Part shown: positions 16,901-25,438 of the stretch, one piece after another
How positions within the stretch are numbered: the stretch's first letter is position 1
Layout of the letters: the number at the start of each line of letters is the position of its first letter
Source of the DNA: Natronocalculus amylovorans
GTDB lineage: Archaea > Halobacteriota > Halobacteria > Halobacteriales > Haloferacaceae
Length of the DNA: 64,000 nucleotides
Reading direction: 5' to 3'
Assembly: GCF_023638035.1 (NCBI RefSeq)
Contig: NZ_JAKRVX010000009.1
Coordinates: forward strand, 1 to 64,000
Program-made: the position numbers and the translations under genes
The notes under the pieces: model-generated
What the model was told of the DNA's origin: nothing
Databases searched by the model: none
What the model saw: the letters and a program-made list of their open reading frames with translations, nothing else

Positions 16901-18300
16901 GCAGCTACGATCTTGTGATCGAGCATGGGCAGGTCGTCATCCCAGAACAGGGTGTCTTCTCGGCTGATGTTGGTGTCCGTGGAGAGACGATTGCGGCGAT
17001 TGCAGAACCGGGCTCACTTGGTGTCGATGGAGAGACGGTCATTGATGCGGCAGGGAAACACGTTCTTCCCGGTGCGATCGATCCACACACCCACCACAGT
17101 ATCTACCGTGGAATGGCTGCAGATGCAGAGAGTGAATCTAGAGGGGATCTTGTTGGCGGCGTCACGACGATTGGGAACTACTTCCGGCGAGCGGGATCCT
17201 ACAAGGAGATTATGGGTGAGTATACTGCCGATGCGGAGGCAAACTACTACCATGACTACTTCTTTTCGCTTGGACTGTTGTCGTTCGAACATATCGACGA
17301 AATTCCGTATATCATTGACGAGCTCGGCATCACCTCGTTCAAATGGTATATGAACTACAAGTATGCTGCCGCGGAGAAGTTTGGCGTCGATTGCGAAATG
17401 AAAGATGATTTTGGCGATGCTTTCATTGCGAAACTCGCCGCACAAGATGTCCCGACAACGCTTGGATACCACTCGGAAAATGTTGAGATCACCAATGCGC
17501 TTGCAGGTGGCAACGTCTACATTGAGGAGGAGGCCGATGAAAACAAAGCGTATGAAGGGTACGAGGTCATGGTTGAGGAGTTCCCTGCACATGCTGAAGC
17601 ACAAGATATGATTTCAGGTGCTGCGATGGCAAAAGTTCACGACTATGATGATCACTTTTACGCAGTTCATATCAGTGCAGGCCAGACTGCAGATGAGCTT
17701 GCTGCACTTCATACTGCAGGATATAATGTCACTGGCGAAACCTGTATTCATTATCTGGCACTCACTGCCGAGGAGTGCGACGAACGAATGAAAGTAAACC
17801 CACCGGTACGAAGCCAAGCCGATCAGGATACGCTTTGGAAGCGCATTGCTGATGGAACCATCAGCTGTATTGGGACCGATCACTGTGCAAATATGCGTGC
17901 CGAAAAGGTGGGAACCGATATTCGAGATTCCAAACTTGGATTCCCAAGTACACCGGTAATGCTTCCGCTCATTCTCTCAGAGGGTGTCAACAACGATCGA
18001 ATCTCGCTCACGCGTGCTGTAGAAATCACAAGCACAAACACGGCAAAAGCCTGGAACCTCTTCCCGAAAAAAGGCGCTATCCGTGTCGGCAGCGACGCAG
18101 ACCTCGTTGTGGTTGATCTGGAGGAAACAAAGACTGTCACTCCTGAACTGCTCCAAGGCGGTCCGGACTATTCACCATATGAGGGCAGAGACGTCACTGG
18201 ATGGCCAACCCAAACGATCGTCCGCGGACAGCTTGCATATGATGATGGTGAAATCGTCGGCGAGCGTGGATTCGGTACACACATCGATCGACCGATCTAA
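16897..18300 (+). CDS. Cyclic amidohydrolase (dihydropyrimidinase/hydantoinase/imidase family)
   Basis: 467 aa. Binuclear metal site complete: His64 and His66 in DPHTHHS, the lysine to be carbamylated Lys149 in SFKWYM, His192 in GYHSEN, His258 in YAVHIS and Asp328 in GTDHC. Small beta-sandwich from N- and C-terminal strands, ending DADLVVVDLEETKTV. Length matches D-hydantoinase and dihydropyrimidinase. The family opens cyclic ureides and cyclic imides such as maleimide and succinimide. Start overlaps the amidase stop (ATGA). The first step of ring opening in the island is its natural role. Confidence 0.88.
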   Translation: MSSYDLVIEHGQVVIPEQGVFSADVGVRGETIAAIAEPGSLGVDGETVIDAAGKHVLPGAIDPHTHHSIYRGMAADAESESRGDLVGGVTTIGNYFRRAGSYKEIMGEYTADAEANYYHDYFFSLGLLSFEHIDEIPYIIDELGITSFKWYMNYKYAAAEKFGVDCEMKDDFGDAFIAKLAAQDVPTTLGYHSENVEITNALAGGNVYIEEEADENKAYEGYEVMVEEFPAHAEAQDMISGAAMAKVHDYDDHFYAVHISAGQTADELAALHTAGYNVTGETCIHYLALTAEECDERMKVNPPVRSQADQDTLWKRIADGTISCIGTDHCANMRAEKVGTDIRDSKLGFPSTPVMLPLILSEGVNNDRISLTRAVEITSTNTAKAWNLFPKKGAIRVGSDADLVVVDLEETKTVTPELLQGGPDYSPYEGRDVTGWPTQTIVRGQLAYDDGEIVGERGFGTHIDRPI

Positions 18301-18368
18301 ACCTGTTACTTATCTGTACTTACACATACAATTTAAGACCAATTGCGACAATGAAACACATACTACCT

Positions 18369-18391
18369 GTTGCCTTCATGCAGATGGCAAC
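18369..18391. promoter_or_regulatory. Inverted repeat upstream of the CoA-transferase gene
   Basis: GTTGCC - 11 bases - GGCAAC, ending 15 bases before the ATG of the CoA-transferase. It could be a regulator site or a weak hairpin at the end of the preceding transcript. Confidence 0.3.
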
Positions 18392-18406
18392 TGCTGATCA
18401 CTGACT

Positions 18407-19612
18407 ATGACTGACACACAACAAGGGCCACTAGACGGCGTGACTGTCGTCGAAGCGGGGACGATGATCTCTGGAAACACGGTCGGCCGACTGCTGGCGG
18501 ACTTTGGAGCGGATGTAATCAAAGTCGAACATCCTGCAAACGGCGACCATCTCCGCCATTTTGGCCCACAAAAAGCGGGCGTTGGACTATGGTGGAAGTA
18601 TCTTGCTAGAAACAAGCGATCGATCACACTCAACTTGAGCACCGAAGATGGAAAAATCGTGTTTGAGGACCTTATCTCAGAAGCAGATGTACTGGTCGAA
18701 AACTTCCGCCCAGGAACGCTTGAGCGTTGGGGCGTTGGGTGGGAGTCGCTTTCGGAACGCAATCCTGGACTGATTATGCTCCGAATCTCCGGCTTCGGGC
18801 AAACAGGGCCGTACGCTGGCAGGCCCGGGTTTGGCACACTTGCGGAGGCGATGAGTGGATTCGCATATCTTAATGGCTATCCGGATCGAGCACCGCTTTT
18901 GCCACCAACGGGGCTCGCTGATGGGATTGCGGCGTTGTTCTCGACGTTCTCGATCGCATTTGCGCTCTATCATCGGGATGCAAATGGGGGGAGCGGCCAG
19001 TATATTGATACGAGCTTGATTGAGCCGATTTTTTCGCTCGTTGGTCCACAGTCGCTTCGGTACCAACAATTAGACGACATTGAAGAACGATCGGGCAACC
19101 GCTCAACCTCATCTGCGCCACGCAATGTATACCGGACAAAAGACGATCGATACGTTGCCATCTCTGCGAGCGCCCAACCGATTGCAATGCGTGTTTTTGA
19201 TGCGATCGAACGCCCAGAGCTGAAAGATGATCCACGATTCGAGACAAACGAGAAACGGCTTGAAAACGTCGAGGCGCTCGACGACGCCATCCAAGCATGG
19301 ATGGATGAGAACGATCGCGAAACGGTGATCTCGGTCTTCGAAGATGCAGAAGCGACCGTTGCCCCAATCTACAATATTGCGGATATTCTCGACGATGAAC
19401 ACTATAATGCGCGCGAGGCTGTCGTCTCAGTTCCCGATCCCGAACTTGGTGAAGGGCTGGTTCAAAACGCATTCCCTGTGTTTAGCGAGACACCCGGACA
19501 TGTGAGCCACCTCGGACCACAGCTTGGCGAACATAATGACGAAATTTACGGTGAGTTGCTTGCATATGATGCGACAGAGCGTACTCGGCTTGCTGAAGAG
19601 GGGGTGATCTAA
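18407..19612 (+). CDS. Class III (CaiB/BaiF) CoA-transferase
   Basis: 401 aa. Hallmarks: LDGVTVVEAGTMISG at the N-terminus, GADVIKVEHPANGD, the nucleotide-binding RNKRSITLNL, ENFRPGTLERWG, and the catalytic aspartate Asp172 in PPTGLADGIAAL. The family moves CoA between carboxylic acids without free CoA. Followed by an HMG-CoA-lyase-like gene with one-base overlap. In Chloroflexus the same pairing is succinyl-CoA:D-citramalate CoA-transferase plus (R)-citramalyl-CoA lyase, which is the best-supported analogy. Here it would activate the hydroxy acid made by the LeuCD-type hydratase encoded just downstream. Confidence 0.9.
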   Translation: MTDTQQGPLDGVTVVEAGTMISGNTVGRLLADFGADVIKVEHPANGDHLRHFGPQKAGVGLWWKYLARNKRSITLNLSTEDGKIVFEDLISEADVLVENFRPGTLERWGVGWESLSERNPGLIMLRISGFGQTGPYAGRPGFGTLAEAMSGFAYLNGYPDRAPLLPPTGLADGIAALFSTFSIAFALYHRDANGGSGQYIDTSLIEPIFSLVGPQSLRYQQLDDIEERSGNRSTSSAPRNVYRTKDDRYVAISASAQPIAMRVFDAIERPELKDDPRFETNEKRLENVEALDDAIQAWMDENDRETVISVFEDAEATVAPIYNIADILDDEHYNAREAVVSVPDPELGEGLVQNAFPVFSETPGHVSHLGPQLGEHNDEIYGELLAYDATERTRLAEEGVI

Positions 19613-20589
19613 TGGAGATTCCACTGCCTGCTGGCTCTCTGTCAACGCCTGAGGCGGTTTCGATCGTAGAGATGCTCCCTCGGGATGGATTCCAGCGGCT
19701 TGATAGGTTTGTCCCGACCGAAAAAAAGGTCGAACTAATCAATCAGCTTTCCCAGACTGGTGTCGATGAGATCGAATTTACCTCATTTACGCATCCGAAA
19801 GCGGTGCCAACGCTCAAAGATGCGGATGCGGTTGCCCAACAGATCGATCGAAATCCCGATGTCTGCTACCGGGCGCTTGTTCCAAACCTTCGTGGAATGG
19901 AACGAGCGGTTGAAGCGGAGGTAGACAAAGTCAATGCGCTCGTCACTGTGAGCGAAACGTACAGCCAGAACAACCAGCGAATGAGCACTGATGAAATTGT
20001 TGCTGGCATTCATGATATCGTTGAGCTTGCACACGATCATGACATTCTGGTTGAGGCAGGGATGGGTACCAGCTTCTACTGTCCGTATGAGGGACGAATC
20101 CCGATGGAGCAGACCCTTGCCGTTGTCGATGGGGTTGTTGCTGCTGGAGTTGATGAAGTTACCCTTGCCACAACAATGGGGTTAGCGAACCCACTCCAGA
20201 TCGCAGAGACGTTCACAGCGGTGTTTGAGCGCTATCCAGACCTTGACGTCGGGCTTCATCTTCATGACACGAACGGGATGAGCCTTGCAAATACACTCAC
20301 TGCAATGCAGTGTGGGGTCGATCGATTTGATTCCTCTGTCTGTGGGCTTGGCGGTGGGGTCGTCCTCCCTGATGGTATGGGCGGCGTTGGCAACACACCA
20401 ACTGAAGATCTTGTGCACATGCTTACCGCAATGGGAATTGCAGTCACTGCTGACTTCGATCGGGTTGAAGAAACTGCACACATAGTCAAAGATGAGCTTG
20501 ACCTCGGCCCAACGAGCCACGTCTTAATGGGTGGCACTCCGGAACGTGTGCTTGAACATGTTCGAGCGGATAAGGAGGGATCACAATGA
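19612..20589 (+). CDS. HMG-CoA lyase-like aldolase (DRE-TIM family), probable citramalyl-CoA-type lyase
   Basis: 325 aa TIM barrel. Metal and base residues are present: Arg24-Asp25 in LPRDGFQ, Glu55 and Thr57 in DEIEFTSF, and His216/His218 in HLHDTNG. The C-terminal signature is altered: where HMG-CoA lyases read GLGGCP, this protein reads GLGGGV (Gly249), so the flexible-loop cysteine that aids catalysis is missing, although Cys244 lies five residues earlier. It probably cleaves a different 3-hydroxyacyl-CoA, such as citramalyl-CoA to pyruvate and acetyl-CoA. Overlaps the CoA-transferase stop by one base and the LeuC-like start by four. Confidence 0.8.
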   Translation: MEIPLPAGSLSTPEAVSIVEMLPRDGFQRLDRFVPTEKKVELINQLSQTGVDEIEFTSFTHPKAVPTLKDADAVAQQIDRNPDVCYRALVPNLRGMERAVEAEVDKVNALVTVSETYSQNNQRMSTDEIVAGIHDIVELAHDHDILVEAGMGTSFYCPYEGRIPMEQTLAVVDGVVAAGVDEVTLATTMGLANPLQIAETFTAVFERYPDLDVGLHLHDTNGMSLANTLTAMQCGVDRFDSSVCGLGGGVVLPDGMGGVGNTPTEDLVHMLTAMGIAVTADFDRVEETAHIVKDELDLGPTSHVLMGGTPERVLEHVRADKEGSQ

Positions 20590-21905
20590 GTGGAAAAACG
20601 CTTGCTGAAAAAATTCTCTCGGACAAATCGGGCGACGATGTTCGTGCGGGTGACTACGTTGAAGCAACGGTTGACACAATGTTGACGCATGATATCACCG
20701 GACCACTGAGTTTTCAAACGTTCTATGAGGTTGCTGGTGAGGATGCTTCCCCACAGAATCCCGAGTCGATTCTGTTGGCAATCGACCATCATGCACCTGC
20801 TGATGGCGTCCAAGCAGCGAATAATCACAATATCCTTCGTGAGTTTGGTGAGAAACACGGTGTCGCACAGTTTGAAGTCGGCGATGGCATCTGTCATCAG
20901 CTTGTCGTTGAAGAAGGGTTCGTGAAACCGGGCGACCTCGTGATCGGTGCTGATTCGCACTCGACAACCTTCGGTGGACTTGGTGCATTCGGAACCGGTG
21001 TTGGCTCTTCCGACCTCGGAACCGCAATGGCAACGGGTGAGCTCTGGTTTCGGGTCCCAGAAACGCGCCGTTTTGAGGTAACCGGTGAGCTCTCACCAGG
21101 TGTGTATGCAAAAGACCTCATCCTCAAATTTATCGGTGACGTTGGATTTGCGGGTGCAACGTACATGGCGGCAGAGTACACTGGCTCGGCGATCGAATCG
21201 CTCCCGATTCATGAGCGGATCGTGCTTTCAAACATGGCCATTGAGATGGGTGGCAAAGCAGGGCTTGTTGAACCGGATCAACGAACGGTTGCATTCCTTG
21301 AAGCACAAACAGGTGAATCCGTCGAACTCGATCCGAACCTCTATTCGGACGACGATGCAGAGTTTGCATCGGTCGAACGGTATATCGGCGAAGAGATCGA
21401 ACCGCAGGTGTCGAAACCATCGAACCCGGAGAATGCGGTCTCCGTATCGGAGGTTGCAGGGACATCGATAGATCAGCTGTTTGTTGGGACGTGTACCAAT
21501 GGCCGATACGAAGATATCAAAATTGTTGCTGACATTCTTGCAGGTGAAACGCTTGCACAAGGCACTCGGATGGTTGTTGTCCCTGCCTCACGGCGTGTGT
21601 ACCAGAAGGCACTCGAGACCGGTGTGTTCCAGACACTCATTGATGCCGGTGCGATCATTCAGAGCGCAGGCTGTGGCCCATGTGCAGGCTATCACCAAGG
21701 CGTTCTTGGTGATGATGATGTCTGTCTTGCAACCGCAAATCGAAACTTCCCTGGCCGGGAGGGATCAATGCAGAGCCAGGTATACCTCGCAAGCCCAGCC
21801 ACAGTTGGTGCATCCGCCTTGTATGGTGAGATAACCGATCCACGATCAGTCGAATCAAAGCTCAATCGCCATGACGATTACATTCTTTCGGAGGTACAGC
21901 GATGA
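20586..21905 (+). CDS. Aconitase-family hydratase, large (LeuC/HacA-like) subunit
   Basis: 439 aa. [4Fe-4S] ligands: one Cys in FVGTCTNGR and two in SAGCGPCAGYH. Other family motifs: VIGADSHSTTFGGLGAFGTG, ELSPGVYAKDLIL, NRNFPGREG. The length and separate small subunit fit the isopropylmalate/homoaconitate/dimethylmaleate hydratase group rather than aconitase. Because leucine synthesis genes are absent around it and it sits in a catabolic operon, a role such as hydration of citraconate or an alkyl-maleate is more likely than LeuC. The assignment is by context; specificity lies in the small subunit. Confidence 0.88.
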   Translation: MSGKTLAEKILSDKSGDDVRAGDYVEATVDTMLTHDITGPLSFQTFYEVAGEDASPQNPESILLAIDHHAPADGVQAANNHNILREFGEKHGVAQFEVGDGICHQLVVEEGFVKPGDLVIGADSHSTTFGGLGAFGTGVGSSDLGTAMATGELWFRVPETRRFEVTGELSPGVYAKDLILKFIGDVGFAGATYMAAEYTGSAIESLPIHERIVLSNMAIEMGGKAGLVEPDQRTVAFLEAQTGESVELDPNLYSDDDAEFASVERYIGEEIEPQVSKPSNPENAVSVSEVAGTSIDQLFVGTCTNGRYEDIKIVADILAGETLAQGTRMVVVPASRRVYQKALETGVFQTLIDAGAIIQSAGCGPCAGYHQGVLGDDDVCLATANRNFPGREGSMQSQVYLASPATVGASALYGEITDPRSVESKLNRHDDYILSEVQR

Positions 21906-22408
21906 GTGATCGCGACCCAGACACTGCCGGACAAGCGTGGGTATTCGGTGCTGATATTGATACCGATCAGATTACGCCATCGAGATTTATTGTCTCGTCG
22001 GATCCTAAAGAGCTTGCAACGCATGCGTTCAACGATCTTCGACCGGAGTTTTCAGCGAACGTTTCTCCAGGTGATTTTGTTGTTGCTGGTGAAAACTTCG
22101 GCAGCGGCTCCTCACGAGAGCATGCACCGCTCTCGTTGATTGGTGCCGGTGTCTCAGGTGTCGTTGCACAGTCGTTTGCACGAATCTTCTTCAGAAACGG
22201 CATCAACCTCGGGCTTCCACTGTTGATCTGCCCAGACGCCGATCGGATCGACGACGGTGATGAAATTAGTATGGATGTTGCTGATGGCGTTGTCCATAAC
22301 CACACAAAAGATGAGTCATACGAGGCGGAGGCACTCCCACCGTTTTTGCAATCGCTTGTTGAATCCGGGGGACTCAAAGAGTACACGAAATCAAAACTCG
22401 AATCATAG
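21902..22408 (+). CDS. Aconitase-family hydratase, small (LeuD/HacB-like) subunit
   Basis: 168 aa swivel-domain protein: WVFGADIDTDQITPSRF, then ENFGSGSSREHAPL with the substrate-binding Ser/Arg, then VAQSFARIFFRNGINLGLP. In LeuD and HacB proteins the four residues after the DTD...P-x-R segment (YLxx loop) tune specificity. Here the loop reads FIVS, unlike the YLRT-type loop of homoaconitases and the usual YLVY/YLNT-type of isopropylmalate isomerases. That supports a different substrate. ATGA overlap with the large subunit; last gene of the CoA-transferase/lyase/hydratase operon. Confidence 0.87.
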   Translation: MSDRDPDTAGQAWVFGADIDTDQITPSRFIVSSDPKELATHAFNDLRPEFSANVSPGDFVVAGENFGSGSSREHAPLSLIGAGVSGVVAQSFARIFFRNGINLGLPLLICPDADRIDDGDEISMDVADGVVHNHTKDESYEAEALPPFLQSLVESGGLKEYTKSKLES

Positions 22409-22453
22409 TTGCTTTTATTTGTTTGTGGATTGTTGGTCTGTGACAGGGAAACG

Positions 22454-22469
22454 TATAATATCAATCCGT
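22454..22469 (+). promoter_or_regulatory. TATA box with shared CAATCCGT motif, promoter of the ABC genes
   Basis: TATAAT, two bases, then CAATCCGT, matching the arrangement at 16194-16207. The distance to the GTG at 22484 (about 27 bases) is that of a leaderless haloarchaeal transcript, which is why 22484 is preferred as the start of the ABC gene. Confidence 0.5.
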
Positions 22470-22483
22470 GTCTCAGTGTGAAT

Positions 22484-24064
22484 GTGAATGACACGATTCT
22501 AGAGACGAGCGAGCTGAAGAAGTCTTTCGGCGCGCTCGTCGCAAACGACGGTATTTCGCTTTCTGTGGAAGCGGGCGAGGTACATGCAATAATCGGGCCA
22601 AACGGGAGCGGTAAGTCCACGTTTTTTAATACGATAACTGGATTCTATAAGCCAGATTCCGGCTCCGTCCGGTTTGATGGTGAGGAAATAACTGGGTGGC
22701 GATCCGATCGAATTGCACGCCGCGGATTGGGTCGAACATTTCAAATCGCATCGCCGTTTGAGGACTTAACGGTCAGAGAGAATCTCCTTGGTGTGTATAC
22801 TGAAGGTCTTGGATCCGGCATCAGGATCTCAAAAGAAAAGCGGAAACGGGCGGACGAGATCCTTGAACTACTGGAGATTCCACATATCGCTGATCATGAG
22901 GCCAGTGACATTAGTGGTGGGCAGCAACAACTCTTGGAGCTTGGGCGTATACTAATGCTTGAGCCCGAGTGCATTCTGCTTGACGAACCAACAGCAGGAG
23001 TAAATCCCGCGCTACAGAACCGAATCCTCAAACATCTGCGAACGATCAATGAACAGGGGACAACGTTTGTACTGATTGAACACGACATGAGCGTTATTTC
23101 AAACATTGCCGATCGTGTTACCGTGTTTGATCAGGGGCAAATCGTCACACAAGGATCGTTTGAAGAAGTCACGGCGGACCACAGAGTCCGAGAGGCATAC
23201 TTAGGGCAAAGCGATGATCCAAACGCTGGTGTTGCAGATGTACTCTCAGATGTTGAGGAACAGAGCTCTTCAGTGGCCGACACGTCCGATCCTGTTGACG
23301 TCCCTACTGGCGGTGGTGCTACAGCTGTTCAACAAAACATAAAAACGCCCAAATCAGAAGGCCGCCTTGTTGGAACAGATATTGTTACCGGGTACGGCAA
23401 TCACAAAGTCATCAAGGGTATCTCCGTTGAGAGTCGAGATGGTATCACGTGTATTTTTGGGCCGAACGGAAGCGGTAAATCAACCCTCCTGAAATCGCTT
23501 GCGGGTGTGGTCCCTGCGTGGTCTGGTACACTTACATACAACGGACAAGATATTACGGCAAATGGTCCACATGAAAATGTTCGTCTTGGGGTCGCAATGC
23601 TGCCACAAGATGGCGGTATTTTTGGAAATTTGAGTGTTCGAGAGAACTTGTTGTTAGGCGGTTTTACCGTTGATGATCCTGATGTGATGAAAGAACGGAT
23701 GGAGACTGCATTGGACGCCTTTCCTGCGCTTCGAGATAAAATGGCAGATGACGGAAAATCACTCTCTGGCGGACAACAGATGATGCTTAGCTTCGCTCGG
23801 GCGATGATGACTGGGGCTGATGTATACCTCCTTGATGAACCAAGTGCAGGACTTGCACCATCTCTTGTTGATGATGCATTCGAAATGGCAACACGGCTCG
23901 TTGATCATGGTGCACAGGTTATTCTGATTGAGCAGAATGTTCGCGAGGCCCTTCGTATTGCAGATTATGTATATATTCTTGCACAGGGAGAACTGCAGTT
24001 TGAAGGTGATCCTACGACGCTTACAGACGAGGACGACCTTGTTGAATTGTATCTCGGTATCTGA
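22484..24064 (+). CDS. Branched-chain-type ABC transporter ATPase, LivG and LivF fused in one chain
   Basis: 526 aa from the GTG at 22484. First NBD (LivG-like, about 1-250): Walker A IIGPNGSGKST, signature ISGGQQQLLELG, Walker B CILLDEPTAGVNP, and LivG-type extra segment TFQIASPFEDLTVRENL. A 60-residue acidic linker follows. Second NBD (LivF-like, about 290-526): Walker A IFGPNGSGKST, MLPQDGGIFGNLSVRENLL, signature LSGGQQMMLSFAR and YLLDEPSAGLAP. In most genomes LivG and LivF are separate genes; the fusion forces a 1:1 heterodimer. Energises import by the adjacent binding protein and the two permeases. Confidence 0.9.
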   Translation: MNDTILETSELKKSFGALVANDGISLSVEAGEVHAIIGPNGSGKSTFFNTITGFYKPDSGSVRFDGEEITGWRSDRIARRGLGRTFQIASPFEDLTVRENLLGVYTEGLGSGIRISKEKRKRADEILELLEIPHIADHEASDISGGQQQLLELGRILMLEPECILLDEPTAGVNPALQNRILKHLRTINEQGTTFVLIEHDMSVISNIADRVTVFDQGQIVTQGSFEEVTADHRVREAYLGQSDDPNAGVADVLSDVEEQSSSVADTSDPVDVPTGGGATAVQQNIKTPKSEGRLVGTDIVTGYGNHKVIKGISVESRDGITCIFGPNGSGKSTLLKSLAGVVPAWSGTLTYNGQDITANGPHENVRLGVAMLPQDGGIFGNLSVRENLLLGGFTVDDPDVMKERMETALDAFPALRDKMADDGKSLSGGQQMMLSFARAMMTGADVYLLDEPSAGLAPSLVDDAFEMATRLVDHGAQVILIEQNVREALRIADYVYILAQGELQFEGDPTTLTDEDDLVELYLGI

Positions 24065-24124
24065 CCTATAGTGTAAATTTGATTAAAATTTTGCAAAGAT
24101 ATATGTTGTATGAGTACACATACC

Positions 24125-25417
24125 ATGAATATGGATCCGACAGTGACAAATCCGTCTAGTAGAAGATCGTTTATCAAGTACGGAGGGGCAGCGGGTATCG
24201 TTGGACTGGCTGGCTGTTTGACTGATGACGGTAATGGAAATGGGAACGGGAACGGAGATGGGAACGGGAATGGTGCGACCGTCGGGGATAGCGATGATTC
24301 GGTCGATACCGTTGTTATTGGGTCAAACCACCCACTCACGGGTGACCTCTCGTTTACAGGGACACGGATGGATAATGCAATTAAACTGGCTGCAATGCTC
24401 AAAAATGAGCAGGGAGGCATTGAGTCCCTCGATGGTGCTGAGGTCGAAGTTATCAGCGAAGACAATCAGGGGGAACAGGAACTTGGCAGTGAAGTTGCAC
24501 AGGAACTTGTAAACGACGGAGCAGACGTACTCACCGGGTGTTTCTCATCACCGGTCACTAACGCTGCAACACGTGTTGCAGAGCGTGAACAGATACCATT
24601 CGTTATCTCGGTTTCGATCGATGACGATATTCTGCAAGAGACACCACTTGATTACGTGTACCGTCCACAGCCAAGTGCAGATCGTATGTCTCGCGATCAC
24701 GCGGAAATCATGCCACAAGTGGCACGCGACGCTGGTATTGAGGTAGAGACTGCAGGGTTATTTTACATTGACATCAGCTTTGGACAGTCTGTTAGAGATA
24801 CGCTTCGTGACGCGCTTCCAGAGAACGGTGTGGAGATTGTTCAAGAAACGTCCATTGACTTTGGTGGAACCGCAGATACGCAAGTAACAAGCCTCCGTGA
24901 GGCTGATCCGGACGTTATCATTGCAACCACGTACGAAGCAGGGACTGTTGAACTGCTTCGAGCAATGGATAATCAGGACTACCGACCACCAGTGCTTGCT
25001 GGCTGTGCAAATGCGGCACTCAATGATACCGGTGAGCTTGCTGAAATAGGTGAGATCGCGAACGGTGCACTCGCTACAAACTTTGGACTGAATCCAACGC
25101 TGGATGAGACCGCCGAGGTACGAGAGCGCTTCAGTGAAGAGTTCGACCAGACAATGGATGCTAACGTTGGAATGTCATATGCTTCAGCGCAAGTGATTAT
25201 CGCAGCGATCGAAGAAGCAGGTAGCGGAGACCCAGAAGATATCAATAACACGCTCAAAGAGATCGAAGTAACTGACCACATCGCTGCAATGCCGCCAGTC
25301 ACGTTTAGAGACGACGGCGAGAATGAAAATGCACTTGGTGTGCTGTTCCAAGTTCAGGACCTCGTCGATCGTGTTATCTCCCCTGAGGAGTTTGCCGAGG
25401 CTGAACCGACGTTCTAA
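24125..25417 (+). CDS. ABC transporter substrate-binding lipoprotein (Leu/Ile/Val or amide-binding type)
   Basis: 430 aa. The start at 24125 follows a TATA-like GATATAT at 24099-24105; an ATG at 24110 is also possible. Tat motif SSRRSFIKYGG, lipobox GLAGC, then a Gly-Asn repeat linker and the periplasmic-binding domain beginning VVIGSNHPLTGDLSFTG. Later segments FVISVSIDDDI and LFYIDISFGQSVRDTL match the type I fold of LivJ/amide-urea binding proteins. Exported folded by Tat and anchored at the outer membrane face. Ligand unknown; by context an N-heterocycle, amide or carboxylate fed into the island's enzymes. Confidence 0.88.
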   Translation: MNMDPTVTNPSSRRSFIKYGGAAGIVGLAGCLTDDGNGNGNGNGDGNGNGATVGDSDDSVDTVVIGSNHPLTGDLSFTGTRMDNAIKLAAMLKNEQGGIESLDGAEVEVISEDNQGEQELGSEVAQELVNDGADVLTGCFSSPVTNAATRVAEREQIPFVISVSIDDDILQETPLDYVYRPQPSADRMSRDHAEIMPQVARDAGIEVETAGLFYIDISFGQSVRDTLRDALPENGVEIVQETSIDFGGTADTQVTSLREADPDVIIATTYEAGTVELLRAMDNQDYRPPVLAGCANAALNDTGELAEIGEIANGALATNFGLNPTLDETAEVRERFSEEFDQTMDANVGMSYASAQVIIAAIEEAGSGDPEDINNTLKEIEVTDHIAAMPPVTFRDDGENENALGVLFQVQDLVDRVISPEEFAEAEPTF

Positions 25418-25438
25418 CAAAAGATATACAATTTACAA

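Noticed and set aside
24220-24280. Tandem GGxAAC/GGGAAC-type repeat as a regulatory or variable tract
   Set aside because: It encodes the Gly-Asn linker after the lipobox of the binding protein, a normal feature of haloarchaeal lipoproteins.
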